Part shown: positions 25,715-34,101 of the stretch, piece after piece
Layout: each line of letters starts with the position of its first letter
Position numbering within the stretch: the first letter of the stretch is position 1
Source: Alicyclobacillus pomorum DSM 14955
GTDB taxonomy: Bacteria; Bacillota; Bacilli; Alicyclobacillales; Alicyclobacillaceae
Length of the DNA: 64,000 nt
Assembly (NCBI RefSeq): GCF_000472905.1
Contig: NZ_AXAR01000001.1
Span: 140,774-204,773 of the forward strand
Direction of reading: 5' to 3'
Translations under genes and position numbers: made by a program
Notes under the pieces: generated by a model
The model's database searches: none
Told to the model about the DNA's origin: nothing
The model's input: only the letters and a program-made list of their open reading frames with translations

Positions 25715-27025
25715 TTGCAGACGTCTTCACGGCAACGGAAACTACATACGTTAGATGCGGTCGCACTCACCGTTGGAAGCATGGTCGGTGCGGGCATTTT
25801 TTCCGTCCTCGCGCTGACGGTGAAGACGGCGGGAGTCTCTGCCATCGCGGCATGGGTACTCGTCGTCGTACTGAGTTTGCCCATGGCCCTGACATTCAGC
25901 GACCTAGTCGGCGTCCTCAGTCAGTCAGGTGGTCCCTACGTCTACATCCGGGACAAGTCCAGACCTTGGCTGGGTCTGTGGACGGCCTGGTTGTTTTTCG
26001 TGTCTGCCGCGGGAGCGGCGCAAGCGCTGTTCATCGCCCTCACCGGAATGCTCCGGGAGTTGGGGGTGCACCATGTGTTCGGGTGGAGCAGTCTCATCGT
26101 ACTGATATTAGCAGGTGTCACGTCTGTGGGCATTCACATGGGCGCCCTCGTTCAACGTGTCCTCACCATCGGCACTGTCGGACTGCTCGTGTTGTGCATT
26201 GTCATTGGATGCATGCATCCTACGCAAGTGAGCCTGGCGCGCTCGTCTGATTGGGCCATCCACCTCGGTCTCCCTCGTGATGTGTTGCAGGCTACGTTTT
26301 TTGCGTTTTGGACTTATTCCGGTTGGGAGGCGGTTGCGGTACCGTCTGGCGCATACAAAAGTCGGCGTTCTTTGGCCTTTGGAATGATCATTGGGTCTTT
26401 GCTGGTCGGCGTACTGTACATCCTTGTAGCCTGTTCCGCCATTGCTTCCGTACCGGTGGACCAGCTGTCGCGCTACACCAACCCCCTGATCTTGGTCGGG
26501 CGATTGTGCGGACCGGTTGCGTCGGCAGTGATAGGGTGGGGGGCGTTGGTGGTGGTTGTCGGTTCCCTACTCTCTTGGCTGATTGCCACCACGACACTGG
26601 TACAGGCGACGACGCGCGATGGACTACTGCCACTGCCACGCTCGTGGAGATGGTATCGGGGTGAGTACCATCCTCTGGTTCCTTGGGGCATTGCGCTCGT
26701 GCTTGTGCTGGGGTCTCGGCTTCCCATCTTCTCTGCCGCGGTGGCGGCTAGTTCGCTGACTGCGCTGATTGGCTATGCTGTCGTCTTTGCGGTCGCCCTA
26801 TTTGATTCAGAGCCGTGGGGAGGCGTCTTCCGCAATCACGGAAAGCGCAGGGTGTTCGCAGCGCTCTCCCTATTGACGACCGTTCTGTTTATCGTCTTCA
26901 GCGGTTGGAACAACGTCTGGCCGGCCCTTGTGTTGGCTCTCTGTGGTGCAGCCCTGTTGTGGTTGCGGAGAAAGTACTGGTCACCGCCTGTTCCATCCAT
27001 CACGCGTACAGAGCGTACATCATAA
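25715..27025 (+). CDS. APC family amino acid permease
   Basis: A 436-residue protein with about twelve membrane helices. The first helix VGSMVGAGIFSVLAL has the G-A-G-I-F backbone-binding motif of the amino acid-polyamine-cation superfamily, and FFAFWTYSGWEAVAV in helix 6 is also typical. It starts at TTG 25715, seven bases after GGAGG. The substrate cannot be predicted. It is followed after 87 bases by a nucleobase permease gene with its own ribosome site. Confidence 0.88.
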   Translation: MQTSSRQRKLHTLDAVALTVGSMVGAGIFSVLALTVKTAGVSAIAAWVLVVVLSLPMALTFSDLVGVLSQSGGPYVYIRDKSRPWLGLWTAWLFFVSAAGAAQALFIALTGMLRELGVHHVFGWSSLIVLILAGVTSVGIHMGALVQRVLTIGTVGLLVLCIVIGCMHPTQVSLARSSDWAIHLGLPRDVLQATFFAFWTYSGWEAVAVPSGAYKSRRSLAFGMIIGSLLVGVLYILVACSAIASVPVDQLSRYTNPLILVGRLCGPVASAVIGWGALVVVVGSLLSWLIATTTLVQATTRDGLLPLPRSWRWYRGEYHPLVPWGIALVLVLGSRLPIFSAAVAASSLTALIGYAVVFAVALFDSEPWGGVFRNHGKRRVFAALSLLTTVLFIVFSGWNNVWPALVLALCGAALLWLRRKYWSPPVPSITRTERTS

Positions 27026-27112
27026 ATCCCATCGCATGGTTTCGTACCGCTGTACTATCGCTGCTCAGAACGGTATATTAGGGTGGGCTTCGGAATCATC
27101 GAAGGGGGATTT

Positions 27113-28297
27113 ATGAGTATGGAAAGATTTTTGCGGGCCATTCCGTTGTCCGTGCAGCACGTGTTTGCGATGTTTGGATCCACAGTGTTGGTGCCGTTCC
27201 TCACTGGGCTGGATCCGGGAAGCACACTGGTCGCGAGTGGCCTTGGCACGCTGATTTTTCATTTCATCACGCGAGGGAAGGTGCCGACGTACCTCGGCTC
27301 ATCGTTTGCATTCATTGCACCGCTCACTCTCTACGTGACAAAGAATCAGTCACCTGGACAAGCTGCGGCAGGTCTCATTGCTGTCTCCGTGGTGTACGCA
27401 GTGGTTTCGCTGCTTGTGGCCGCCTTTGGATTCCACCACATTCGCAGGATCATTCCGCCAGTCGTCGTTGGACCGGTCGTTTCCATCATCGGCTTGTCGC
27501 TCGCGACCACGGCGGTTACGAACATGGCTGCGAAGCACTGGGATGTCGCTATTGTCAGTCTCGTAGTGGCTATCGTCGCTTCGTTGGCTGGCCCCCGCCA
27601 AATGCGGATCATTCCTCTACTGATGGGCATTATTGTTGGGTATCTGTACGCTCTTGCGCGCGGGCTCGTTGATTTTTCCAGCTTGAGTAAAGCACCTGTG
27701 ATTGCCGTTCCGCACTTTGTGTTGCCGCACTTCACAGGCGACGTGATTCTCGCGATGGCACCGATTGCGCTTGTGACCATCATCGAAGATCTCGGTCACA
27801 TGTTCGTGTTGAACGAGATCATTCAGCGCGACGTGACAAAGAATCCTGGATTTTCCAGCATTCTGATTGGCAATGGCTTAGCCACAGCCGTGTCCGCGTT
27901 AATAGGTGGACCCGCTCAGACAACGTACGCGGAGAACCTAGGGGTGCTTGCGATTACTCGCCAATTCTCCAGTCGCATCATCGAGGGTGCTGCTGTCATC
28001 GCCATCATCCTCGGATTGTTTGGCAAAGTGGGTGCCTTGATTCAGACCATTCCCACGCCTGTGATGGGTGGCATCAGCATTCTGTTGTTTGGCATGATTG
28101 CTGCCATGGGTATCCGCCATGTGATTGAAGAGAAGGTCAATCTTGCCAACATGAAGAACCTGGTTGTGGTCGCCATCATTTTCATCATCGGTGTCGGTTA
28201 TCCGAACAACGGAATCGCGTACGCGACGCTGGCCGGCCTGCTGGTATATTGGATCATTCCGGACTTTACAGTGGACAAAAAAGAGAACCACGAATGA
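27113..28297 (+). CDS. NCS2 family nucleobase (uracil/xanthine) permease
   Basis: A 394-residue membrane protein of the UraA/PbuX superfamily with about 14 helices, short for the family. LSVQHVFAMFGSTVLVPFLTGLDP is the typical helix 1 region, and IIEDLGHM and GGPAQTTYAENLGVLAITR carry the substrate-binding helix 8-10 signatures, closest to uracil permeases. The ATG at 27113 is preceded by GAAGGGGG; an in-frame ATG at 27083 lacks one. A terminator follows the gene. Confidence 0.9.
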   Translation: MSMERFLRAIPLSVQHVFAMFGSTVLVPFLTGLDPGSTLVASGLGTLIFHFITRGKVPTYLGSSFAFIAPLTLYVTKNQSPGQAAAGLIAVSVVYAVVSLLVAAFGFHHIRRIIPPVVVGPVVSIIGLSLATTAVTNMAAKHWDVAIVSLVVAIVASLAGPRQMRIIPLLMGIIVGYLYALARGLVDFSSLSKAPVIAVPHFVLPHFTGDVILAMAPIALVTIIEDLGHMFVLNEIIQRDVTKNPGFSSILIGNGLATAVSALIGGPAQTTYAENLGVLAITRQFSSRIIEGAAVIAIILGLFGKVGALIQTIPTPVMGGISILLFGMIAAMGIRHVIEEKVNLANMKNLVVVAIIFIIGVGYPNNGIAYATLAGLLVYWIIPDFTVDKKENHE

Positions 28298-28344
28298 GTG
28301 ACGTGGTGATTTTCATTGGGACATGGCATAGAAGTGACCGGACA

Positions 28345-28380
28345 AAGCGGATGGGTCCATCGTCGACCCGTCCGCTTTTA
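28345..28380 (+). terminator. Rho-independent terminator after permease
   Basis: A twelve-pair stem (AAGCGGATGGGT / ACCCGTCCGCTT, one G-T) with a nine-base loop is followed by TTTTA. Confidence 0.88.
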
Positions 28381-28473
28381 TCGTATTGACCGATGTTTCG
28401 CGCGTGTAATCAAAGCGTCGTCGGGGTACCCTACATGTTGGTTCGGGTCCGCCATCAGCGGAGGGAGATGCCG

Positions 28474-28671
28474 ATGACATCGAGGAGAAAGTCGATTGGA
28501 CGCGGTGACGAAGCTTCAGGGCCTGTAATGGACCCACTCGCGAGTCAAAGTATGGCTCGCGGCGAAAGTGTGGAGAAGCTGATGAACCATCGCTTTGGCA
28601 CTCCTGAACAGGGCAAGTACTCGCGCCGGCTTGGTGGCGAGTACGGATCTTCCGTCAGCAACTTGCAGTAG
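28474..28671 (+). CDS. Small hydrophilic protein, hypothetical
   Basis: A 65-residue basic protein, rich in Arg/Ser/Gly and without hydrophobic segments. GGAGGGA lies seven bases before ATG 28474; ATG 28468 is too close to it. The C-terminal GGEYGSSVSNLQ ending and size recall small spore-associated proteins, but no family is recognised. Confidence 0.55.
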   Translation: MTSRRKSIGRGDEASGPVMDPLASQSMARGESVEKLMNHRFGTPEQGKYSRRLGGEYGSSVSNLQ

Positions 28672-28734
28672 TTGCAGTCGCACAGTTTGCGTCTTGATTC
28701 AAAAGTCAGACGAAAACGGCGGCACCCTAACCGA

Positions 28735-28763
28735 TTCACCCCCGGGCTATGTCCGGGGGTGAA
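28735..28763. repeat. Intergenic hairpin
   Basis: An eleven-base perfect inverted repeat (TTCACCCCCGG / CCGGGGGTGAA) with a seven-base loop lies after the small hydrophilic protein gene. It has no T-tract on either side, so it is either a rho-independent terminator lacking a tail or a stabilising hairpin. Confidence 0.6.
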
Positions 28764-28829
28764 TGAGCTCAGGGATCTGTCGTTTCTACCCGCGATTCAA
28801 CGAGGCGTAGTTTTTCCGGTATACTTGAG

Positions 28830-28845
28830 ATCATGGGGCCATGAT
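28830..28845. promoter_or_regulatory. Operator-like inverted repeat before MFS gene
   Basis: ATCATGG-GG-CCATGAT is a perfect 7+7 repeat just downstream of a TTGAGA hexamer (28826-28831) and overlapping the likely promoter of the MFS transporter gene, 46 bases from its start. A repressor site is plausible. Confidence 0.4.
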
Positions 28846-28891
28846 ATGATGATGTTCAGGGCGAGTCCAACCTGTCGCTGAAGGAGTTTCT

Positions 28892-30064
28892 ATGAAAAAG
28901 CCGCTTGTATTGTACTGTATCAGCGAGGTGTTTCTCAGTCTCGGTCTGGGGATTGTACTCTACGCGCTCCCGTTTTTATATAAATCGGCCGGGTTATCTG
29001 ATGCGACCATTGGATTGCTCTTGGCCACCAATGCTGCGGTGTCGGGCGTTTCTGCACTGTTGCTCGGATCTGTTGCGGACCGAATTGGCGCCTCCAAAGT
29101 TGTGAAAATTGCTACATTGCTGCTGGGATTGAGCTATCTATTCACGGCATTCGGTCACCGTGCCTCGATGTGGCTTGTCACATCAAGTGTGTCCGGGCTA
29201 GGCGGTGCATTGCTCACCTCGACGGAGAACGTGGTGCTCACCGCGTTGACGCAGAACCAGGAGAAGGCGCGTCTACTTAGTCGATTTTTCGCCATGTACA
29301 CGTTTGTGATGGGCGTTGGATCCATTGTGGCGGGCCCCATTTGCGCGTACGCATCGTACCGGGTCGCGATATTCCTCGGAGCGGCCATTGCCCTTGTGGC
29401 TCCTGTCATTCGATACTTTGTCCGAGTGGAAGATGTCACATCGTCGCGAATGTTCAAATTGCCTTCCCGAAGGCTGCTGGCGATGTGCGCGTACGCGATG
29501 ATCTTCGGGATTGCCACCGGGCTGTTTAATCCGTTTGCGACGCTGATTTTGAAGGCCCAGTTCGGCATTGGTGACAACATCGTCGCGCCCATTTCCGCAG
29601 CATCCACGCTGATGATGTCGCTGGGGGGCTTTGCCGTGGCGCCATTGCTTCGCCACCTCAAGCATGAACGGACGCTGTTGCTCAGCTTTGCGCTATCCAT
29701 CGTCTTTACGTTGGGGCTTGGATTACTCGGGAACGTGTACGCGTTCTCGGGACTGTATCTGTTGCGGACGGCGTCAACCAGCGTTCCCGGGTCTATTGTG
29801 GATGCGACGTTCCTGAACATCACCACGCCGACGGAGTACTCACAGATGTTCGGGGTGCGTATTTTCGGCAACAATGTCGGAACAGCCATTGGATCTCTTG
29901 GAGGAGGATATTTGTTGACCAACGCAGGGCGTAGCGTCCTCTACGCCACGTCAGCCGTAGTGTTCGCTGTCGCGTGTACCTATCTGATGATCCTGCTCCG
30001 CAAACTGCGTCACACAAGTGCCATGACGTCGGTCCCTTTGCAGGATTCGTCGATGTCTAAGTAG
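28892..30064 (+). CDS. MFS transporter
   Basis: A 390-residue, twelve-helix major facilitator. The loop 2-3 motif is degenerate but visible (LLGSVADRIGASKVV), and helix 5 has the GVGSIVAGPICAYASYR pattern of drug/sugar exporters. ATG 28892 has AAGGAG eight bases upstream. It is followed by the YaiI-family gene after ten bases, so the two are cotranscribed. The substrate is unknown. Confidence 0.85.
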   Translation: MKKPLVLYCISEVFLSLGLGIVLYALPFLYKSAGLSDATIGLLLATNAAVSGVSALLLGSVADRIGASKVVKIATLLLGLSYLFTAFGHRASMWLVTSSVSGLGGALLTSTENVVLTALTQNQEKARLLSRFFAMYTFVMGVGSIVAGPICAYASYRVAIFLGAAIALVAPVIRYFVRVEDVTSSRMFKLPSRRLLAMCAYAMIFGIATGLFNPFATLILKAQFGIGDNIVAPISAASTLMMSLGGFAVAPLLRHLKHERTLLLSFALSIVFTLGLGLLGNVYAFSGLYLLRTASTSVPGSIVDATFLNITTPTEYSQMFGVRIFGNNVGTAIGSLGGGYLLTNAGRSVLYATSAVVFAVACTYLMILLRKLRHTSAMTSVPLQDSSMSK

Positions 30065-30074
30065 GAGGAATTGG

Positions 30075-30539
30075 ATGTTGCTTGAGGTGTTTGTAGATGC
30101 CGACGCCATGCCCCGGGACGCCTTGCAGACCATCCTGAAGATGGCACCCGAACATGGCGCTCGGGTGGTGACCGTGAGTTCCATCGCACACGACGTTAGG
30201 TCGCAAGAACACATCACCGTGGATTCCTCGCCGCAGGCGACGGACATGAAGATCATCAGCCTCATCCAACGTCGGGGCAGCACACTGGTCATCACCCAGG
30301 ACTACGGCTTGGCTGCACTTGCGCTCGGGAAAGGTGCAGCGGCTCTATCTCCGACAGGTTTAGAATTTACCGACCAGAACATCGACCGATTGTTATTGGA
30401 ACGCGAGTTGAGTGCGAAACAACGACGAGCCACTGGCCGCAGCAAAGGTCCAAAGGCGCGGACGGAGGCGGATGGAGAAAGGTTCCGTGATGCGTTGCAG
30501 CGCATCCTGGAAAGGTTGTCGCCCGGAGCATCGAGGTAA
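30075..30539 (+). CDS. YaiI/YqxD family protein (DUF188)
   Basis: A 154-residue protein with the family N-terminus VFVDADAMPRD, the SSIAH and VDSSPQATDMKI blocks, VITQDYGLAALAL and ALSPTGLEFT. Structure-based work on related proteins suggests a PIN-like nuclease fold, but the function is not established. GTAGGAGG precedes the ATG at a good distance. Probably in an operon with the MFS transporter gene. Confidence 0.93.
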   Translation: MLLEVFVDADAMPRDALQTILKMAPEHGARVVTVSSIAHDVRSQEHITVDSSPQATDMKIISLIQRRGSTLVITQDYGLAALALGKGAAALSPTGLEFTDQNIDRLLLERELSAKQRRATGRSKGPKARTEADGERFRDALQRILERLSPGASR

Positions 30540-30730
30540 CCCACAACCATTTTCGGGCACACGCGTGTGATCCAGAACATCATCTGGGTGCAACATCTGA
30601 CGAAATGACATCTACGCTAGTGATGGCCGTTTCGGGGTGTGTCAACTCCTGAATCAATAGGTTTTCGAGGCGTTCGATATACGTGGTTTCACATTGCTGT
30701 TCCAACAATGGCGTGTGAAGACATGTGCGC

Positions 30731-31150
30731 TCACCCTTTTTCTACCCATTGTCCATCGGGGGGATCCGGAAACGCTTTGTGTGAGCAATTGCACCACATG
30801 GAAGGATAACGATGCTCCGAAAAGCGCACTTTCCCGCAATGACTGCAGCGGTATCTGACCGCAGGTGTAACCTTCACCACCAGTCCCGTTTCCGATGGTG
30901 CCTGAGTTAAGGAACTTGGAGACCAGTGCACTGGCAGGGTCTCCACCTGCTGCTCGCGGGTAGGGAACTGAACGACGACTTTTTTCCCCTCCGCATTGAA
31001 AAAGGTTCGCTTTCCACCGTAGTGCTTCACGGCGTTGTGCCGGGAGGCAGCTTCCACATAGTGGACGAAAACGGTACCGGATGTGTCAGTGTTCGCATCC
31101 CCGCATGCAGTTCCTGTTAATCGGTACCATCGGAATGGGGTGGATGTCAT
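30731..31150 (-). CDS. Hypothetical protein with C-terminal Cys cluster
   Basis: A 139-residue soluble protein of unknown family. The N-terminal half is beta-rich (VFVHYVEAASRHNAVKHYGG). The C-terminal half has a zinc-ribbon-like pattern, CSHCGKV followed about 13 residues later by MWCNCSH. ATG 31150 has AGGTGATG upstream; ATG 31171 is an alternative. It is isolated between the YaiI gene and the flavoprotein gene. Confidence 0.6.
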   Translation of the reverse strand: MTSTPFRWYRLTGTACGDANTDTSGTVFVHYVEAASRHNAVKHYGGKRTFFNAEGKKVVVQFPTREQQVETLPVHWSPSSLTQAPSETGLVVKVTPAVRYRCSHCGKVRFSEHRYPSMWCNCSHKAFPDPPDGQWVEKG

Positions 31151-31295
31151 GGTGGTCATCACCTGCTTCATTGCGTTTCGAAGAAATAGACGAAATCATG
31201 GGCGTGAACGTCACACGTTTTACTGTGAAATTTTTGTGATGAGCTTTGTGTAGAGTGTACGCCCCATCGTCGCAAGTCATGCCGCAGTTGCGCCT

Positions 31296-32597
31296 TTACG
31301 GTTGTTCAACTGGTTCCACGGAAGATACGGCAGCGTACTCCGCCGCGCTAGCCCCCGCCAAATGTCCGGTGGAAAACGCCACCGTGATATTGTAGCCGCC
31401 GGTGTGTGCGTGAACGTCCATCACTTCGCCGCAGAAAAACAGTCCTTTACACACTTTGGATGCCATCGTCCTTGGATCAATTTCTTTCACGGACACGCCT
31501 CCGCCGGTGACGGTGGCTTGAGCCAACGGTAGGGTACCGGTTATCGCCACGGGGAACCGCTTCGTCTGTTTCGCAACCTCCTCCAACTTGACATTCTGGA
31601 TGTCTGTCATCGGGATATCTCTGGCGATGCCGAGCGTCTCGAGCACTACATGCGCCAGTCGCTCAGGGAGCAAATCTGACAAGACGTTACTGAGATGACG
31701 CTTCGGTTGTGCGGATTTGCGATGAAACAGTTCATCCACCAACTCCTGAAGACTGCGTTCGGGGTGCCCATCCACCTGAGCAAGTAACCGTATCCCAGGC
31801 CGCTTGCGATGTGTCGTGGATACATAGTGACTGCAGCGCAAAGCCACAGGGCCACTGAGCCCAAAGTGGGTGAACAACAGGTCTCCATGTTCGACGGTGA
31901 GCTTTTTCTTCCTATCATCAAGAAGGGTGACCGTTGTGTTGCGGACGGACAACCCTTGCAGTGCGCGTTTGCGGATGAACCATTCGTCGCTGGTCAGTGG
32001 GACTTCCGTGGGATACGGCGGCACAATGGTGTGTCCCACAGCTCGCGCCCAAGGATACGCGTCACCGGTGCTTCCCGTCTTGGGAACGCTGCAACCGCCA
32101 GTGGCTATCACAACGGCTTTCGCTGCGACCAACGCGTGGCGATGGGTGGACACGCCTGCAATGCGGCCGTTGTCTGTCACCAGGCCTGTCACGGGGCAGT
32201 TCTCCCAAATCTCCACTCCCACATCGTACACTTTGTTGACCAGCGCCTGTACCACGGTGGCCGCTTTATCAGTGACCGGAAAGACGCGGCCTCTGTCCTC
32301 TTCTTTCAGCCTGATGCCTAATCCTTCGAAAAATGCCCAGACATCTTCGTTGGAAAAACGGTGCAAGGCAGAGTGTAGGAAGCGGCCGTTACCCGGAATG
32401 TTTTGTATCAATTCTGGCAACGGCTTTGCATTCGTGACGTTGCAGCGGCCGCCGCCAGAAATACCAAGTTTTCGTCCAAGTTTGTTTCCCTTTTCAATCA
32501 GCAGGGTGGAGGCGCCGGATGTTTGAGCCGCGATGCTTGCCATCAACCCCGCTGGACCTCCACCTACCACAATCACGTCAAATGCTGGCGTTACCAT
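31296..32597 (-). CDS. HI0933/YtfP-type NAD(P)/FAD-dependent oxidoreductase
   Basis: A 433-residue flavoprotein with FAD motif VVGGGPAGLMASI near the N-terminus, the LGISGGGRCNVTN signature of the HI0933/BaiN family, IATGGCSVPKTGSTG, and the C-terminal FFCGEVMDVHAHTGGYNITVA. Members are widespread; some reduce bile-acid intermediates, others are uncharacterised. ATG 32597 was chosen because GAGG is nine bases upstream. The frame stays open for about 270 bases further but crosses the divergent promoter of the alcohol dehydrogenase gene. Confidence 0.92.
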   Translation of the reverse strand: MVTPAFDVIVVGGGPAGLMASIAAQTSGASTLLIEKGNKLGRKLGISGGGRCNVTNAKPLPELIQNIPGNGRFLHSALHRFSNEDVWAFFEGLGIRLKEEDRGRVFPVTDKAATVVQALVNKVYDVGVEIWENCPVTGLVTDNGRIAGVSTHRHALVAAKAVVIATGGCSVPKTGSTGDAYPWARAVGHTIVPPYPTEVPLTSDEWFIRKRALQGLSVRNTTVTLLDDRKKKLTVEHGDLLFTHFGLSGPVALRCSHYVSTTHRKRPGIRLLAQVDGHPERSLQELVDELFHRKSAQPKRHLSNVLSDLLPERLAHVVLETLGIARDIPMTDIQNVKLEEVAKQTKRFPVAITGTLPLAQATVTGGGVSVKEIDPRTMASKVCKGLFFCGEVMDVHAHTGGYNITVAFSTGHLAGASAAEYAAVSSVEPVEQP

Positions 32598-32705
32598 GTG
32601 CTCATTCCTCATTTCGTGCTGTACCATCCACAGTGTACCCTGCGGTGGGCTGAAATGCCACGTCTGAGGATGCACGGAGAGGAGGCGCGGATGGTCCCCT
32701 GCGAT

Positions 32706-32734
32706 TTCAACATCGACGCCCATTTCGGTACAAT
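32706..32734 (+). promoter_or_regulatory. Promoter of alcohol dehydrogenase gene
   Basis: TTCAAC (32706-32711) and TACAAT (32729-32734) are 17 bases apart. The transcript would carry a leader of about 120 bases with a long-range 12-base inverted repeat (32775-32838). Confidence 0.55.
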
Positions 32735-32774
32735 ATAGGAGCACCATGTGTTGCCACTGGGCAGGTTTCATCAG

Positions 32775-32838
32775 CGATTTGCAAAACGTGAGCAACATCT
32801 CGTCGTGCTGCACCACGCTCGTGTCATTTTGCAAATCG
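32775..32838 (+). repeat. Long-range 12-base inverted repeat in adh leader
   Basis: CGATTTGCAAAA (32775-32786) and TTTTGCAAATCG (32827-32838) are exact complements, and each contains the palindromic core TTTGCAAA. Centre-to-centre spacing is 52 bases, about five helical turns. They could be paired repressor sites that loop DNA, or an RNA stem ending 22 bases before the start codon. Confidence 0.65.
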
Positions 32839-32860
32839 GTTACATAGGAGGGGTTTCGGA

Positions 32861-34030
32861 ATGAATCCATTTAAGTTTTATAACCCGACCACACTGTACT
32901 ATGGAAAGGGACAAATCGAAGCGCACCTGGCCGAGGAAGTGACAAAGTATGGAAAGAAAGTGCTGTTGGTCTACGGCGGGGGCAGCATCAAGCGGTTTGG
33001 ACTCTACGACAAGGTGGTCGGCATTTTGCAGAACGCCGGCGTCGAGATTTTCGAATTGCCTGGTGTTGAGCCGAATCCACGGTTGACGACCGTGTACAAG
33101 GGGATTGATATCTGCCGCAAAGAAGGCGTCGACCTGGTCCTGGCGGTCGGTGGCGGATCCGTACTCGACTGCTCGAAAGCGATTGCCATGGGCGTCAAGT
33201 TTGACGGCGATGTATGGGATGTGTATCAACGCAAAGTACAGGCCCATGACGCATTACCGCTCGGCACCATCCTCACGCTTGCCGCAACAGGGTCTGAGAT
33301 GAACGCAGGTGGCGTCATTACCAATTGGGAGACCAAAGAGAAACTGGGTGGCGGAGCCGCTCCGTATACGTTCCCGAAGTTTTCGTTTTGCGATCCAGAG
33401 AATACCTTCACAGTCCCGCGCGACCAGACCGTGTACGGGATTTGCGATATGCTCATGCACAGCTTTGAGCACTACTTCCACCCAACGCCCAATACGCCGT
33501 TGCAGCAACATCTCATTGAAGCGGTCATCACGACAATTATTGAAAATGCACATGCAGTGCTCGAAAACCCGACCGACTACGACGCACGCGAGACCATCAT
33601 GTACTGTAGCACGATGGCCTTGAACGGGATGATCAGCATGGGCTTGGAGGGCGACTGGGCGAGCCATAAGATTGAACACGAAATCAGTGCGATTTACGAT
33701 ATTCCGCACGGGGGTGGATTGGCCATCATCTGTCCGAACTGGATGGAGTACGTGATGGATACGAATCCAGAGCGCTTCGCCAACCTCGCCGTACGCGTCT
33801 TCAAGGTCAATCCAGAAGGAAAGTCGCAGGAAGAGTTGGCTCGGCTGGCGATTGACAAAGTGCGCGAGTTCTTCAAGTCCATCGGCGCTCCGACGCGACT
33901 GGCTGACTACAACATCGGGGACGAGCATTTGGAACGCATGGCCGAACAGGCGGTTCGCTTTGAGCCGATTGGTCACTTTAAGAAACTCGGCAAGGAGGAC
34001 GTATTGGCGATTCTCCGGAAGTGCTTGTAG
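32861..34030 (+). CDS. Iron-containing alcohol dehydrogenase (butanol dehydrogenase type)
   Basis: A 389-residue group III alcohol dehydrogenase like BdhA/YugJ. The NAD(P) motif [15 protein letters not shown] and the metal ligands (Asp and His in [11 protein letters not shown], His in IPHGGGLAI) are in place. It reduces aldehydes such as butanal or acts on other alcohols. ATG 32861 has ATAGGAGGGG upstream. A strong terminator follows; the gene is monocistronic. Confidence 0.93.
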   Translation: MNPFKFYNPTTLYYGKGQIEAHLAEEVTKYGKKVLLVYGGGSIKRFGLYDKVVGILQNAGVEIFELPGVEPNPRLTTVYKGIDICRKEGVDLVLAVGGGSVLDCSKAIAMGVKFDGDVWDVYQRKVQAHDALPLGTILTLAATGSEMNAGGVITNWETKEKLGGGAAPYTFPKFSFCDPENTFTVPRDQTVYGICDMLMHSFEHYFHPTPNTPLQQHLIEAVITTIIENAHAVLENPTDYDARETIMYCSTMALNGMISMGLEGDWASHKIEHEISAIYDIPHGGGLAIICPNWMEYVMDTNPERFANLAVRVFKVNPEGKSQEELARLAIDKVREFFKSIGAPTRLADYNIGDEHLERMAEQAVRFEPIGHFKKLGKEDVLAILRKCL

Positions 34031-34062
34031 TTCCAAGCGTCATCTCGGTGAACCGTATGATA

Positions 34063-34101
34063 AAGCCTACGCGGGGATCACACCCCGCGTAGGCTTGTTT
34101 T
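34063..34101 (+). terminator. Rho-independent terminator, shared by convergent genes
   Basis: A fourteen-base perfect stem (AAGCCTACGCGGGG / CCCCGCGTAGGCTT) with a six-base loop is followed by GTTTT. On the minus strand TTTAT follows, so it may also end the PBP2 gene. Confidence 0.9.
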
